From assembly GCA_965230665.1 (NCBI GenBank), contig CBDDLM010000004.1, forward strand, positions 1,240,001-1,304,000: a stretch of 64,000 bases of DNA. Direction: 5' to 3'. Source of the stretch: JAGNRR01 sp965230665 (GTDB taxonomy: Bacteria > Bacteroidota > Bacteroidia > Chitinophagales > Chitinophagaceae). Below the pieces are notes generated by a model. It was not told the DNA's origin, did no database searches, and saw nothing but the letters and a program-made list of their open reading frames with translations. The number at the start of each line of letters is the position of its first letter. The stretch's first letter is position 1. A program made the position numbers and the translations under genes. This document shows, piece by piece, positions 24,850-34,248 of this stretch.

Positions 24850-25407
24850 ATGTTTAAGTACGTTATACATACCTGTTTCATTATGACCATTGCCTTTGTT
24901 GTAGTAATGGTCTTAAAGAATCAAAAGAACAATGCAATCCCAGCTTTTGCACAAATAGACACGATCGCCGGGAGAAATAAATTCCCAGAGCTTACTGTCC
25001 AAGTTAAATCGATGGTCATTCCTAATGAACAACAGATAAGACAATTCGAATTGGATTATTTAGCTATTTGGGCACATTTGAACCACCTCTATAATACAAA
25101 TGATGTTGAGGCTGGTAAAGAATACTACACAGAAGATTTTTTCCGAGCTGTATGTCATCGTATCAAACCCATTCGTAACATTCTTGAGCGAAACGATATA
25201 ACGCATAATACAACGATAAAGAATTGGTCAAAAGATGGCTTGGTTTGTGTAGGTATAGATTCAAATGTGTTACTTCAATATAGACATCATCAGGGAAAGA
25301 CTGACACAGTACTGGCACATATTGCTTTCACACTCCTATTACAAGGCGAGCATTGGCGGATCGATGCTATAGAATTTTTACATGAAGAAAACTATACAAT
25401 AAAATGA
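24850..25407 (+). CDS. Membrane-anchored NTF2-like protein
   Basis: 185 aa with one N-terminal TM (8-22) and a periplasmic part. FELDYLAIWAHLNHLYNTNDVEAGKEYYTEDFFRAV and the terminal GEHWRIDAIEFLHEE resemble NTF2/SnoaL-like alpha+beta domains, also present at the C-terminus of the 993-aa protein. Role unknown. One base separates it from the lipoprotein gene and its stop overlaps the next start (ATGA). Confidence 0.65.
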   Translation: MFKYVIHTCFIMTIAFVVVMVLKNQKNNAIPAFAQIDTIAGRNKFPELTVQVKSMVIPNEQQIRQFELDYLAIWAHLNHLYNTNDVEAGKEYYTEDFFRAVCHRIKPIRNILERNDITHNTTIKNWSKDGLVCVGIDSNVLLQYRHHQGKTDTVLAHIAFTLLLQGEHWRIDAIEFLHEENYTIK

Positions 25408-26585
25408 AACTAACATTTGTATCTCCCTATCCCCCAAGTCAAGTTACCTTGAATGAATATGGTTACCACCTAATTAGAAGTTTTGTAGGAAAGCAAGAAA
25501 TTGAGGAAATCAATATCTTGACAAATCACTTAGAACAGGACCAAGATTATGAACGCTACGATATGGAAGCGCTCAACATTATTCCATGCTGGAAATTCGA
25601 TAGCTATTTTACCATTTTTAACATCATGCGCCAGATCTTAAAGAATAGACCAGATGCTGTTATATTCAACCTACAGTTTATGACATTTGGAGAACGAAAA
25701 GTTCCCTCTGCACTAGGCCTATTGCTACCCTGGATTTGCAAGCTATTTAGCATCTCAACAATTGTTTTGATACACAATATAACCGAGACAGTCAAGCTAG
25801 AAGAGATCGGTATGTCGAAGAACAAATGGGTTACCAAGCTATTACTTTGGATCGGAAAAAAAATAACCCAGTTCATTCTAAAGGCAGATTTAGTTGGTGT
25901 AACTATATCGCAGTACATCGACATTCTCAAAGAAAAATACAAAGCAGATAATGTCATTCTTCTCCCGCACGGAAATTTTGACCTCCCAAATCGGGTCTAT
26001 TTAAAAGAACCTTTGGCAGCCATCAATCTTATGGCGTTTGGCAAGTTCGGCACCTATAAAAAAGTAGAAGTTATGATCGAAGCGGCCCAACTCCTGCAAA
26101 AACAGTATCCCAACCTAACGTTTAAAACTACTGTAGCAGGAACTGATAATCCCAACGTAAAGGGCTACTTAGATGGTGTTCGGAAAAAATACTCCTCAGT
26201 TGAACACCTTCATTTTACAGGTTATGTAGCAGAAGAAGATGTCCCGACTATATTTCAGGAAAGTACCTTCGTGATTTTTCCATATAACACAACTACAGGC
26301 AGTTCAGGTATATTACATCAGGCAGGCAGTTATGCCCGAGCTTGTATCCTACCTAAAATAGATGATTTGGAACGAGTGGTAGAAGAAGAGGGCTACGGGG
26401 GAGCATATTTTGAAATTGATGATGCCGAGAGTTTAGCAAGGGCTATTAGTTCTTTGATTGACAATCCCGTTAAAAGGAGAAACATCGAAGACATGAACTA
26501 CAAAGCGGCTAAAGGTTTACCAATTCATGAATTAGCAGATTGGTATATTAATCACCTACAGGTTATTATTAAAAAGAAAAGATAA
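25404..26585 (+). CDS. GT4-family glycosyltransferase
   Basis: 393 aa, GT-B fold. The N-terminal domain begins KLTFVSPYPPS; the donor-binding C-terminal domain shows LPHGNFDLPN, FGKFGTYKKVEVMIEAA, FTGYVAEEDVP and the TTGSSGILHQAGSYARA motif, corresponding to the EX7E donor-site region. Family enzymes retain donor stereochemistry and act on the cytoplasmic side. Acceptor and sugar unknown. Start overlaps the upstream stop (ATGA). Confidence 0.88.
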   Translation: MKLTFVSPYPPSQVTLNEYGYHLIRSFVGKQEIEEINILTNHLEQDQDYERYDMEALNIIPCWKFDSYFTIFNIMRQILKNRPDAVIFNLQFMTFGERKVPSALGLLLPWICKLFSISTIVLIHNITETVKLEEIGMSKNKWVTKLLLWIGKKITQFILKADLVGVTISQYIDILKEKYKADNVILLPHGNFDLPNRVYLKEPLAAINLMAFGKFGTYKKVEVMIEAAQLLQKQYPNLTFKTTVAGTDNPNVKGYLDGVRKKYSSVEHLHFTGYVAEEDVPTIFQESTFVIFPYNTTTGSSGILHQAGSYARACILPKIDDLERVVEEEGYGGAYFEIDDAESLARAISSLIDNPVKRRNIEDMNYKAAKGLPIHELADWYINHLQVIIKKKR

Positions 26586-26590
26586 AATCC

Positions 26591-27106
26591 GTGTTGCTGA
26601 AGAACATCATATCGTCAATACTGAACTTGATTTATCCTATTGTTAAAAGATGGATTCCTTTTCAGATATACGCTTATCTGGCTGTAGGTGCTGCCAACAC
26701 AATCTTAAACATACTGTTGTTTACCTTATTCTTCAGGGTGATTTTAAAACAAGAGGTTTATACTGCCTTCTCTTTCTCGATGGCCTCATACACCCTTGCT
26801 TTAATCATTGCTTTTATTATTACTGTTCCAACTGGTTTTTGGTTGAGCAAGCAATTCGCCTTTACGAATGCTGCTGTGCAACAGAATGGGGTTCAACTCG
26901 GTAAATATTTCCTAGTCGTTTTACAAGGATTAGTCAGTGACTATCTACTCTTTAAGGCTTCGATTGTCTTTTTTAACCTAGATCCCGTTTTGGCAAAAGT
27001 ACTTTCAACTGTTATCGTACTAACAGTAAACTACTTACTCCAAAAGTATTTCACCTTCAAGGCCACTCCAAAAGTAAGTAAGGATTCTGCAGAGTCTATT
27101 CCTTAA
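26591..27106 (+). CDS. GtrA-family membrane protein, possible lipid-linked sugar flippase
   Basis: 171 aa from a GTG start, four TM helices. RWIPFQIYAYLAVGAANTILNILLFTLFF and the C-terminal VNYLLQKYFTFK are typical of GtrA, proposed to flip polyprenyl-phosphate sugars made by GT2 enzymes such as GtrB. Last gene of the operon; its 3' end overlaps the convergent T9SS gene by 11 bp, and no terminator is seen. Confidence 0.85.
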   Translation: MLLKNIISSILNLIYPIVKRWIPFQIYAYLAVGAANTILNILLFTLFFRVILKQEVYTAFSFSMASYTLALIIAFIITVPTGFWLSKQFAFTNAAVQQNGVQLGKYFLVVLQGLVSDYLLFKASIVFFNLDPVLAKVLSTVIVLTVNYLLQKYFTFKATPKVSKDSAESIP

Positions 27107-29852
27107 GTAATCGTACTCTACTTATTTGACGTCCCTCTTTTAACTCAATGATATAAAGTCCGTTCGCATAATGTTGCATATCTATTTCAAATTTCTTGCC
27201 CGATAAGTTACCTTCTTGATATACTACTTGGCCTACAGAGTTTATAATTTGCAGACTAGCATTATACAAAATACTCTTGGAGTCAATAATGAAGCGATCA
27301 TGAGCAGGGTTTGGATAAATAAAAATACCGCCAAGCTCAATATTCTTTATTCCAATATTCATAACAGGGATACAAGTTGACGTATCACTACAACCGTTCT
27401 GGGTGAAGATAACAGCGTAACTTCCATTAGAAGTAACAGTATACGTCTGATTTGTTTCGCCAATAAGTGGGGTATGAGGATTGCAACTTATCCATTGATA
27501 GGACCCTCCGCCAGGACTTGCACTTAAGGTTAAACCATTAACTGCTATACTAGGATTATTAGAATTAATTGTAAGATTAAGAATAACCAAGCTATCACAG
27601 CCAGAACTATTTTGAAAAAGTTGAGAGTAAGTACCACTAGAAGTATACGTCTGACCGTTTAATGTATAAGATCTACAAGCTGAACGATTTATTACATGCA
27701 CTGAATCGCTATTAATAGTTAGATTCAAAATAAGATTACTGTCACAACCTTGACTATTGGTTAATGTCTGCATATATACACCACTGCTGGTGTAAGTTTG
27801 ACCGTTTATAATCAGGGAATCACAACCCGTTTGAGTAATCGAATGTGAAGTTGCTTGATTAATTGTCAAATTCAAGGTAAGAATACTATCGCACCCATTG
27901 CTGTTCGTCAGAACCTGTGTATACACTCCACTACTCGTATAGGTTTGGTTATTTAATTGAAGAGAATCACAAGCACTTAGTGTTACAGTATTACTAGTTG
28001 GATGATTCACCGTAAGGTTTAAAGTAAGAATGCTGTCACAACCTTGGCTATTCATTAAAACCTGCGTATAGACTCCACTGTTAGTATAGGTTTGGCCATT
28101 CACTACAATCGAATCGCACCCCATCATCGTTAAGCTATTTGTACTTGAATGACTAATGCTAAGATTAAGCGTAAGTATACTATCACAGCCCTGACTATTA
28201 GTTAACACTTGTGTATGCATTCCACTACTCGTAAAAGTTTGGCCATTTATAACCAACGAATCACAACCAGAATATGAAATTGTACTTGGGTTAACTGTGG
28301 AATGATTAAGAGTTAAGTTCAAATTAAATGAGCTATCGCAACCGTCGGGAGTAGTATAGCTGATAGCGTAATTTCCACTCGAAGAATATGTATTCCCGTT
28401 AAACATGAAACTATCACAAACCGTAAGATTAGCGGTAGTTCCCACAGGGAAATTACAATACGACCATTTGGTTATAAAGCCATTAGGAAGTTGATTAGGC
28501 AGTGTTGAAACCAAACTAGTACTCGCATCGGGATCAAGATCCGCCGAAACCAAAAAATAACCTGAAATTACAATGCTGTTCTTATGATCTACTTCAATAT
28601 CAGTAGTATATACACTTCCAAATGCCTTTGCAGAAATCAAAGTACCAGTACTTGCATATTTTGCTACAAAATTGTTTTCACCAGGTGCCGTTGGAATCGT
28701 AAAGGTGCCCGCTCCAGGATCAAAATCACAATTAGCTCTAACATCACCTGAAACAATTATATTCTCAGCAGTATCTAATGTAATGGTTCTTCCTGCCATG
28801 CCACCAATGCCTCCAGTACTAGTTACCAGAGGTATGGCCCAGACGAAATTACCTAAAGCATCCAGTTTCGATATAAACACTCCTGTAAAATTAGATGTTG
28901 AACTGTATGGTGATATATTGTAAACAGCAGGTCCAGGATCAACATCAACTGTATTATAAAATTCACCGATGGTATATATATTACCCTGTTTATCTACAAC
29001 CATTTCTGTAGGACTAGAAGAACCATTAAAGCTTTTGGCCCACACGAAGTTCCCGTTTGTATCAAAGGTTGAAATATATAAGTCATTGCTTTGCGCCGTC
29101 AAATTAAATATACTTGGGCCAGGGTCAAAGTCCAAAGTTCCTGAAAACCTTCCTGTCATGTGAATGTGACCATTAATTCCTAGTTTCATTGCACTGATAG
29201 GTGCAGGGGAAAGAGGTTTTTTCCAGATAATACTACCGTTGGAAGATATTTTCATCAAGGAATCACCCTTTACATATATGCTCCCTACAGTTTCTACTAT
29301 CAGTCCAAAATCATCAAAATTAACTGAAGTTATGCCAAATACTGCCCCAATATTCGTTGCCCATAAGAAATTACCAGCACTATCTAGCTTGCATAAGTAA
29401 TTTTGACCTGCATTCCATAAGCCACTATATAATTTGAATACACCTGTTCCAGGATCTACATCAGCCGAATCAAGGTACGTTCCTACGATATAAATATTTG
29501 CTGCAGCATCCAAAATAAAACTAGAAACATTGTCCGCCTTATGGTTGCTAATGGTTTTGACCCATATTAACTGCCCGTTTGTATCGGTTTTTGTAATATA
29601 AATATCAGAAGCCTCTGGTTGAGTAAAACCTGGAATGGGTGTAAGACTGGTAACACCACTGCCCATATCAAAATCTGTTGTTTCTGAAAAGACACCTACC
29701 GTATAGATATTTCCCTGTGCATCTACTTCCATGGAGCTGGCATAGTTATCACCACCAGGAACAGTTAAAAAAGAACCACCCCACTCGAATGACTGTGCGA
29801 AACTAAAAGTGCATTGGAACGAAAACAGTAGTATAACAGTTAATCGTCTCAT
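27096..29852 (-). CDS. T9SS-exported protein with SBBP-type propeller and six 49-aa repeats
   Basis: 918 aa. Signal peptide to residue 19. Residues 24-465 hold beta-propeller-like SBBP repeats (DAQGNIYTVGVF, DAAANIYIVGTY, DKQGNIYTIGEF), each near a DxDPG motif. Six tandem repeats (about 473-766) follow, each with two Cys in xCDSxxxNGQTYTSSG...GCDSILTLNLTI. An Ig-like segment and a T9SS type A domain (IFIYPNPAHDRF) end it. Probably a surface adhesin or matrix protein. The repeats are rich in D-S-[ILV], the Bacteroidota O-glycosylation motif. Confidence 0.87.
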   Translation of the reverse strand: MRRLTVILLFSFQCTFSFAQSFEWGGSFLTVPGGDNYASSMEVDAQGNIYTVGVFSETTDFDMGSGVTSLTPIPGFTQPEASDIYITKTDTNGQLIWVKTISNHKADNVSSFILDAAANIYIVGTYLDSADVDPGTGVFKLYSGLWNAGQNYLCKLDSAGNFLWATNIGAVFGITSVNFDDFGLIVETVGSIYVKGDSLMKISSNGSIIWKKPLSPAPISAMKLGINGHIHMTGRFSGTLDFDPGPSIFNLTAQSNDLYISTFDTNGNFVWAKSFNGSSSPTEMVVDKQGNIYTIGEFYNTVDVDPGPAVYNISPYSSTSNFTGVFISKLDALGNFVWAIPLVTSTGGIGGMAGRTITLDTAENIIVSGDVRANCDFDPGAGTFTIPTAPGENNFVAKYASTGTLISAKAFGSVYTTDIEVDHKNSIVISGYFLVSADLDPDASTSLVSTLPNQLPNGFITKWSYCNFPVGTTANLTVCDSFMFNGNTYSSSGNYAISYTTPDGCDSSFNLNLTLNHSTVNPSTISYSGCDSLVINGQTFTSSGMHTQVLTNSQGCDSILTLNLSISHSSTNSLTMMGCDSIVVNGQTYTNSGVYTQVLMNSQGCDSILTLNLTVNHPTSNTVTLSACDSLQLNNQTYTSSGVYTQVLTNSNGCDSILTLNLTINQATSHSITQTGCDSLIINGQTYTSSGVYMQTLTNSQGCDSNLILNLTINSDSVHVINRSACRSYTLNGQTYTSSGTYSQLFQNSSGCDSLVILNLTINSNNPSIAVNGLTLSASPGGGSYQWISCNPHTPLIGETNQTYTVTSNGSYAVIFTQNGCSDTSTCIPVMNIGIKNIELGGIFIYPNPAHDRFIIDSKSILYNASLQIINSVGQVVYQEGNLSGKKFEIDMQHYANGLYIIELKEGRQISRVRLLKE
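27555..28436 (-). repeat. Six tandem 147-bp coding repeats
   Basis: Lie inside the T9SS gene. Cysteines at residues 479, 530, 579, 628, 677 and 726 mark periods of 51 and then four times 49 residues. The middle copies are most alike, the outer ones diverged, as expected for repeat expansion from the centre. Confidence 0.9.
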
Positions 29853-29974
29853 AGTTCATATTTACATAAAGATATAACTTGTAATAACTTTTGGTAAAAA
29901 AAGTTAATAAGCGGTACTTTTTTCTTTACAAGTGGTACCGTCATGGAGAACGTAAACATAATTTTACTAGCTAA

Positions 29975-29998
29975 GGCTTTAGTAGTATTTTTAAAGCC
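29975..29998 (+). promoter_or_regulatory. Hairpin just before the fdhF-like start codon
   Basis: GGCTTTA (29975-29981) and TAAAGCC (29992-29998) are perfect inverted copies with a 10-nt loop, ending five bases before the ATG at 30004. It would cover the ribosome-binding region and could control translation. Confidence 0.4.
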
Positions 29999-30003
29999 GC
30001 TTT

Positions 30004-32295
30004 ATGTCTAATAAAATTCATAACCGTCCGCTTGAGGAACAAGAAGAAATAATACTTGGTGAGCCTAAACGTGTGGCTGTAGGTATTCCAGCTATTAAAA
30101 GCAGTATAGAACATATGCTAAAGTATATGAAACCCGCAGAAGCGTTAAAGGCTTCGCTCAAGTTGAATCAGAAGAAAGGATTTGATTGTCCAGGCTGTGC
30201 GTGGCCTGATCCTGACGACGATCGCAGTAGTATTGGAGAGTATTGTGAAAATGGGATTAAAGCAATTGCAGAAGAACGCAGTGCAAAGAAGATTAAAGCT
30301 GATTTTTTCACTAAGCATAGTGTACAAGAAATCTCCACTTGGGATGATTTTACGATTGGAAAAAAAGGTCGCTTGACAGAACCGATGTATTTACCTGAAG
30401 GAGCTTCACATTATCAATCCATCACTTGGCAGGATGCCTTTGAATTATTGGGCACAAAACTTAAAAGTTTACAATCCCCAGATGAAGCCATTTTCTATAC
30501 CTCTGGTAGGACCAGTAATGAAGCTGCTTTTTTGTATCAGTTGTTCGTTCGAGAATATGGAACGAACAACCTACCCGACTGTTCTAATATGTGTCATGAA
30601 AGTAGTGGTGTGGGTTTAAGTGGTACAGTTGGTATTGGTAAGGGTTCTGTAACCTTACAAGATTTCGATGAAGCTGAGGTGGTTATGGTTATTGGTCAAA
30701 ACCCAGGTACGAATCATCCGCGTATGTTAAGTGCTCTTGAGAAGTGTAAAGAAAACGGTGGAAGCATAATCTCTGTAAATCCAATACCAGAAGCTGGACT
30801 GGTAAAATATGTCAACCCTCAAAGTCCATTAAAAATATTAAAAGGTGGAGTTGAGCTCTCTGATATTTTCTTACAAGTACGTGCTAATGGAGACGTCGCG
30901 CTACTTAAAGCACTCATGAAACTGCTCTATGATGCAGAACAAACAAATCCTGGAACTGTATTTGACCTAGATTTTATTCAACAAAAAACAGCTGGATACA
31001 AGGCTCTGATTGAAAGCATACAAGATGTAAATGCGTTGGACTTAGCTCTTGATGCCGGTGTTCCCTTTGAACAAGTAGAAGCAGCTGCCAAATTATTGAT
31101 AGAAAACAAGAAGATCATTATTTGCTGGGCTATGGGTATTACGCAACATGAAAATGGGGTTGCCAATGTTCAAGAAATTGTCAACTTATTATTGCTTAAA
31201 GGTAGTATTGGTAAACCAGGTGCAGGCACATGTCCGGTGCGTGGCCATTCAAATGTTCAAGGTGATCGAACTATGGGTATTTGGGAAGCTCCTCCACAGT
31301 GGTTACTGGATAATATTCAAAAACAATTCGGTTTTACTCCCCCACAAGAGCATGGCTATCATGTCGTAGATGCTATCAAAGCAATGCACGAAGGAAAAGG
31401 AAAAGTGTTTTTCGCTATGGGTGGGAATTTCTTAAGCGCAACCCCTGATACGGATTATACGGCTGAAGCTCTTCAAAGATGTGAACTCACGGTACACGTA
31501 TCAACTAAACTTAATCGGTCTCACGTTATACATGGTCGAGAAGCTCTTATACTGCCCTGTTTGGGACGTATGGATGAGGACTTGCAAGAAAGTGGCGAGC
31601 AATTCGTTACGGTAGAAAACTCTATGGGTGTTGTGCATTCATCACAAGGTATTTTTAAACCAGTATCTGATCAACTTCTGAGTGAACCAAAAATTGTTTC
31701 GGAAATGGCAAAGGCAAGCTTAGGGTCAAATACAAAAGTTGACTGGAACCATATGGTCTCGAATTATGATCATATTCGAACGGCTATCGAAGCTACTATC
31801 CCAGGCTTTGACCGTTATAACGAACGTGTTCGTCAACCTAGTGGATTCTATTTACCAAATGGCTCACGTATTGGCGAATTCAATACAACGAACAAAAAAG
31901 CAAATTTCACCATAAACGAAGTCCCTGAAAACAAACTTCAAGAAGGTCAATTCTATATGATCACAAACCGAAGTCATGACCAATATAACACGACTGTTTA
32001 TGGAATGGCTGATCGATATAGAGGTATTAAGAACGGGAGACGAGTTGTACTCATCAACCCGAAAGACTTGGAAAGAATTGGTTTACAACACAAGCAAATG
32101 GTAAATATTCGTTCTCACTTCAATGGGGAGGAACGTTTAGCCAAAAACTTTACCTTGATTTCCTATCCGATTGCAGAGCGCACTGTTGGTACTTATTTTC
32201 CTGAAACCAATGTATTAGTACCGATTGACCAAAATGCGAAACGATCGCACACTCCCGCGAGTAAAGGAGTCGTAGTAAGTTTTGAAGCCGTTTAG
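30004..32295 (+). CDS. FdhF/YdeP-family molybdopterin oxidoreductase
   Basis: 763 aa, normal for the YdeP-like branch of formate-dehydrogenase-H-type enzymes. GFDCPGCAWPDPDD (about 59-72) is the family signature with a reduced set of Fe-S ligands. The bis-MGD domains follow (GRTSNEAAFLYQLFVREYGTNN, GQNPGTNHPRML, GAGTCPVRGHSNVQGDRTMG), and the C-terminal MopB domain contains MITNRSHDQYNTTVYG. No TAT signal, so cytoplasmic. Substrate unknown; the family is linked to acid or formate stress. No fdhD or Mo-cofactor genes nearby. Its stop overlaps the convergent regulator gene by 4 bp. Confidence 0.92.
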   Translation: MSNKIHNRPLEEQEEIILGEPKRVAVGIPAIKSSIEHMLKYMKPAEALKASLKLNQKKGFDCPGCAWPDPDDDRSSIGEYCENGIKAIAEERSAKKIKADFFTKHSVQEISTWDDFTIGKKGRLTEPMYLPEGASHYQSITWQDAFELLGTKLKSLQSPDEAIFYTSGRTSNEAAFLYQLFVREYGTNNLPDCSNMCHESSGVGLSGTVGIGKGSVTLQDFDEAEVVMVIGQNPGTNHPRMLSALEKCKENGGSIISVNPIPEAGLVKYVNPQSPLKILKGGVELSDIFLQVRANGDVALLKALMKLLYDAEQTNPGTVFDLDFIQQKTAGYKALIESIQDVNALDLALDAGVPFEQVEAAAKLLIENKKIIICWAMGITQHENGVANVQEIVNLLLLKGSIGKPGAGTCPVRGHSNVQGDRTMGIWEAPPQWLLDNIQKQFGFTPPQEHGYHVVDAIKAMHEGKGKVFFAMGGNFLSATPDTDYTAEALQRCELTVHVSTKLNRSHVIHGREALILPCLGRMDEDLQESGEQFVTVENSMGVVHSSQGIFKPVSDQLLSEPKIVSEMAKASLGSNTKVDWNHMVSNYDHIRTAIEATIPGFDRYNERVRQPSGFYLPNGSRIGEFNTTNKKANFTINEVPENKLQEGQFYMITNRSHDQYNTTVYGMADRYRGIKNGRRVVLINPKDLERIGLQHKQMVNIRSHFNGEERLAKNFTLISYPIAERTVGTYFPETNVLVPIDQNAKRSHTPASKGVVVSFEAV

Positions 32296-32987
32296 GCCTT
32301 ATCATCTATTATAAATCGATACCCTTTAGCCCGTAAGGTTATAATCCGAATGTGTTCATCCTTTGATAAATAGTCTCTTACTTTATTAATGTAGACGTCT
32401 AAATTCCTTGCATTAGATTGTGTGTCATCTCCCCATATATGAATGAGCATATTCTTTTTTATTATATCATCATTTTTTCTTTGTGCTAAATAATGAATAA
32501 TCTCTGTTTCCAAGTGTGTGAGATTTCGAACCTCATTATTAAACAGTAATGTTTGATCGAATGAATTAAATACATACTCACCTAGTTGGATGTCTTTTTT
32601 ATTATTAACTTCATTAGGATGTCCTGAAGAAATAATATTACCTATCCTAAGAAGGAGTTCTTCTAAATGAAATGGTTTTTTTAAATAATCTTTAGCGCCC
32701 AGTTTTAGACCTTCTATCACATCAAACGATTGATTTTTAGCCGATGTAAATAAAAAAGGCACCTGTGGATGTGCTTCCAATATGTCCTGAGCAAGTTCAA
32801 ACCCATCTCGATGCGGAAGCATAATATCTAAGATAACAAGATCGATATTATAGCGCCCAATCCAAGTGGTTATGTCATTGCCACTTGAAAACCAGTACAC
32901 TTGAAAACCAACATCCTCTAAAGTATCCTTGACAATAGAAGCCAAGCTGGCCTCATCTTCTATGTATAGTATATTACTCGTGCTCAT
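32292..32987 (-). CDS. OmpR/PhoB-type response regulator
   Basis: 231 aa. Receiver: E10-D11 pocket, phosphoacceptor D54 in VILDIMLP, T81/S82, and K103 in YLKKPF. The C-terminal winged helix contains LTHLETEIIHYLAQRKND and RNLDVYINKVRDYLS with RITTLRAKGYRF-like ending (IITLRAKGYRFI). It is a DNA-binding output regulator for the kinase encoded just upstream (14-bp overlap, same strand). Target genes are unknown. Confidence 0.94.
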   Translation of the reverse strand: MSTSNILYIEDEASLASIVKDTLEDVGFQVYWFSSGNDITTWIGRYNIDLVILDIMLPHRDGFELAQDILEAHPQVPFLFTSAKNQSFDVIEGLKLGAKDYLKKPFHLEELLLRIGNIISSGHPNEVNNKKDIQLGEYVFNSFDQTLLFNNEVRNLTHLETEIIHYLAQRKNDDIIKKNMLIHIWGDDTQSNARNLDVYINKVRDYLSKDEHIRIITLRAKGYRFIIDDKA

Positions 32988-34122
32988 CCAACGGAAATTT
33001 TAGTGTAAACAAGGTTCCTTCATTTGGTATGCTATCTAATTGAATAACACCGTTATGAAGGCGAACAATTTTTCGAACATAATATAGTCCTATTCCATGG
33101 CCATTTTTGGTATATGGATCCACTCTAAAGAATTGATCAAAAATGTAAGGCTGATCCTTTTTACGAATACCAATACCATTATCCTTGATAAGAATACAAA
33201 AGTGCTTTCCTGCTTGCTTCAACGATATTGTAATGCTAGGTTTTTGATTGTTATATTTTATGCTGTTCTCAATTATGTTGTATAACATGTTCTTGAAATG
33301 ATGCTTATCCGCTTGGAACAATCCCTTTTCTATGTCTAGGTTAAAAAATATTCGACCTTCTGCTGCAGAAATTACTTCATTGATATCCTCTATGACTTCC
33401 TTTATGATGACATGCAATTCGATTGTTTCGAAATGCATATTAAGGTTCGTATCATCATTATATGTCAAAATTTGATCGATACTTTTATTCAACTTATTTA
33501 TTTGTTCTCTTGAAGAACGGATATACTCTATACGCTTTTGAGGATCTTTCTGATAGTTTTGAATAGCCTCGAGAGCAACAGATATAATAGATATTGGTGT
33601 TTTTAATTCGTGTGTTAAACTGCTAACAAAATAATTTCGTTCCAAATTAATCTCTCGTTGCTTACGTAAAATATTATGTAGTGCTATGGCAATAAAAAAA
33701 GAAATGGATAATAAAACGATGGCAAAAATAATTTGCGGCAAGATCGCCCTAAGAACCTTATCTCTGGATACCGTGGTCGCTTCATCATCCTTTACAAGCA
33801 TTTTCCGAATCGAGTTTGTAAAAATACTTTTCAAGTCTGCCCCGTCGAGTGTTGTGGGTTTAAAGTTGTTTGAATCCAATGTATCTAAGCGGTAGTTTAA
33901 AATGACCCCTAAAGGCCCATAAGAAATTTCAGGTGTTACTGCCTCTGCTCCTTGCACCTTAAATTCATTATAGATAAATTCTTTCACCAGCTGTTGTTGC
34001 TTATAGCGAACTTTCCTTATTTGTGTTTCAAACTCAATCCTATATTCTGAGTATATCCAAAATGCCAGAAAAGATATTGTAATAATTATAAATCCAGAGA
34101 TATAAATCTTTGCCTTGAACAT
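32974..34122 (-). CDS. Sensor histidine kinase
   Basis: 382 aa. Two TM helices (about 7-26 and 128-149) enclose a roughly 100-residue periplasmic sensor without a known domain; no HAMP is evident. HisKA has the phosphorylated H171 in SLTHELKTPIS; the ATPase domain shows the N box HFKNMLYNIIENSIKYN, DNGIGI and GHGIGLYYV. Partner of the downstream OmpR-type regulator. The signal sensed is unknown. Confidence 0.94.
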   Translation of the reverse strand: MFKAKIYISGFIIITISFLAFWIYSEYRIEFETQIRKVRYKQQQLVKEFIYNEFKVQGAEAVTPEISYGPLGVILNYRLDTLDSNNFKPTTLDGADLKSIFTNSIRKMLVKDDEATTVSRDKVLRAILPQIIFAIVLLSISFFIAIALHNILRKQREINLERNYFVSSLTHELKTPISIISVALEAIQNYQKDPQKRIEYIRSSREQINKLNKSIDQILTYNDDTNLNMHFETIELHVIIKEVIEDINEVISAAEGRIFFNLDIEKGLFQADKHHFKNMLYNIIENSIKYNNQKPSITISLKQAGKHFCILIKDNGIGIRKKDQPYIFDQFFRVDPYTKNGHGIGLYYVRKIVRLHNGVIQLDSIPNEGTLFTLKFPLDEHE

Positions 34123-34248
34123 TGCCTACGAACAAAAGTATTGTGAAAATCCTATTCGCAATTTCTGCTATTAACCTTCTTTAACGTTATACCATATTAC
34201 TTAACTGTCCATACCATTCCAATGTATTTACTTTGAGCATTCAGAAGT

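Noticed and set aside
27555..28436. Regularly spaced repeats that might suggest a CRISPR-like array
   Set aside because: The period is 147 bp, an exact multiple of three, and the copies encode similar 49-aa units inside one long gene; they are protein repeats.
34196..34226. AACGTTATA...ACTGTCCAT pair at 21 bp before the small lipoprotein gene, a possible further LytTR site
   Set aside because: The second half has GTC instead of GTT and the distance to the -7 element is about 16 bp shorter than in the other sites.
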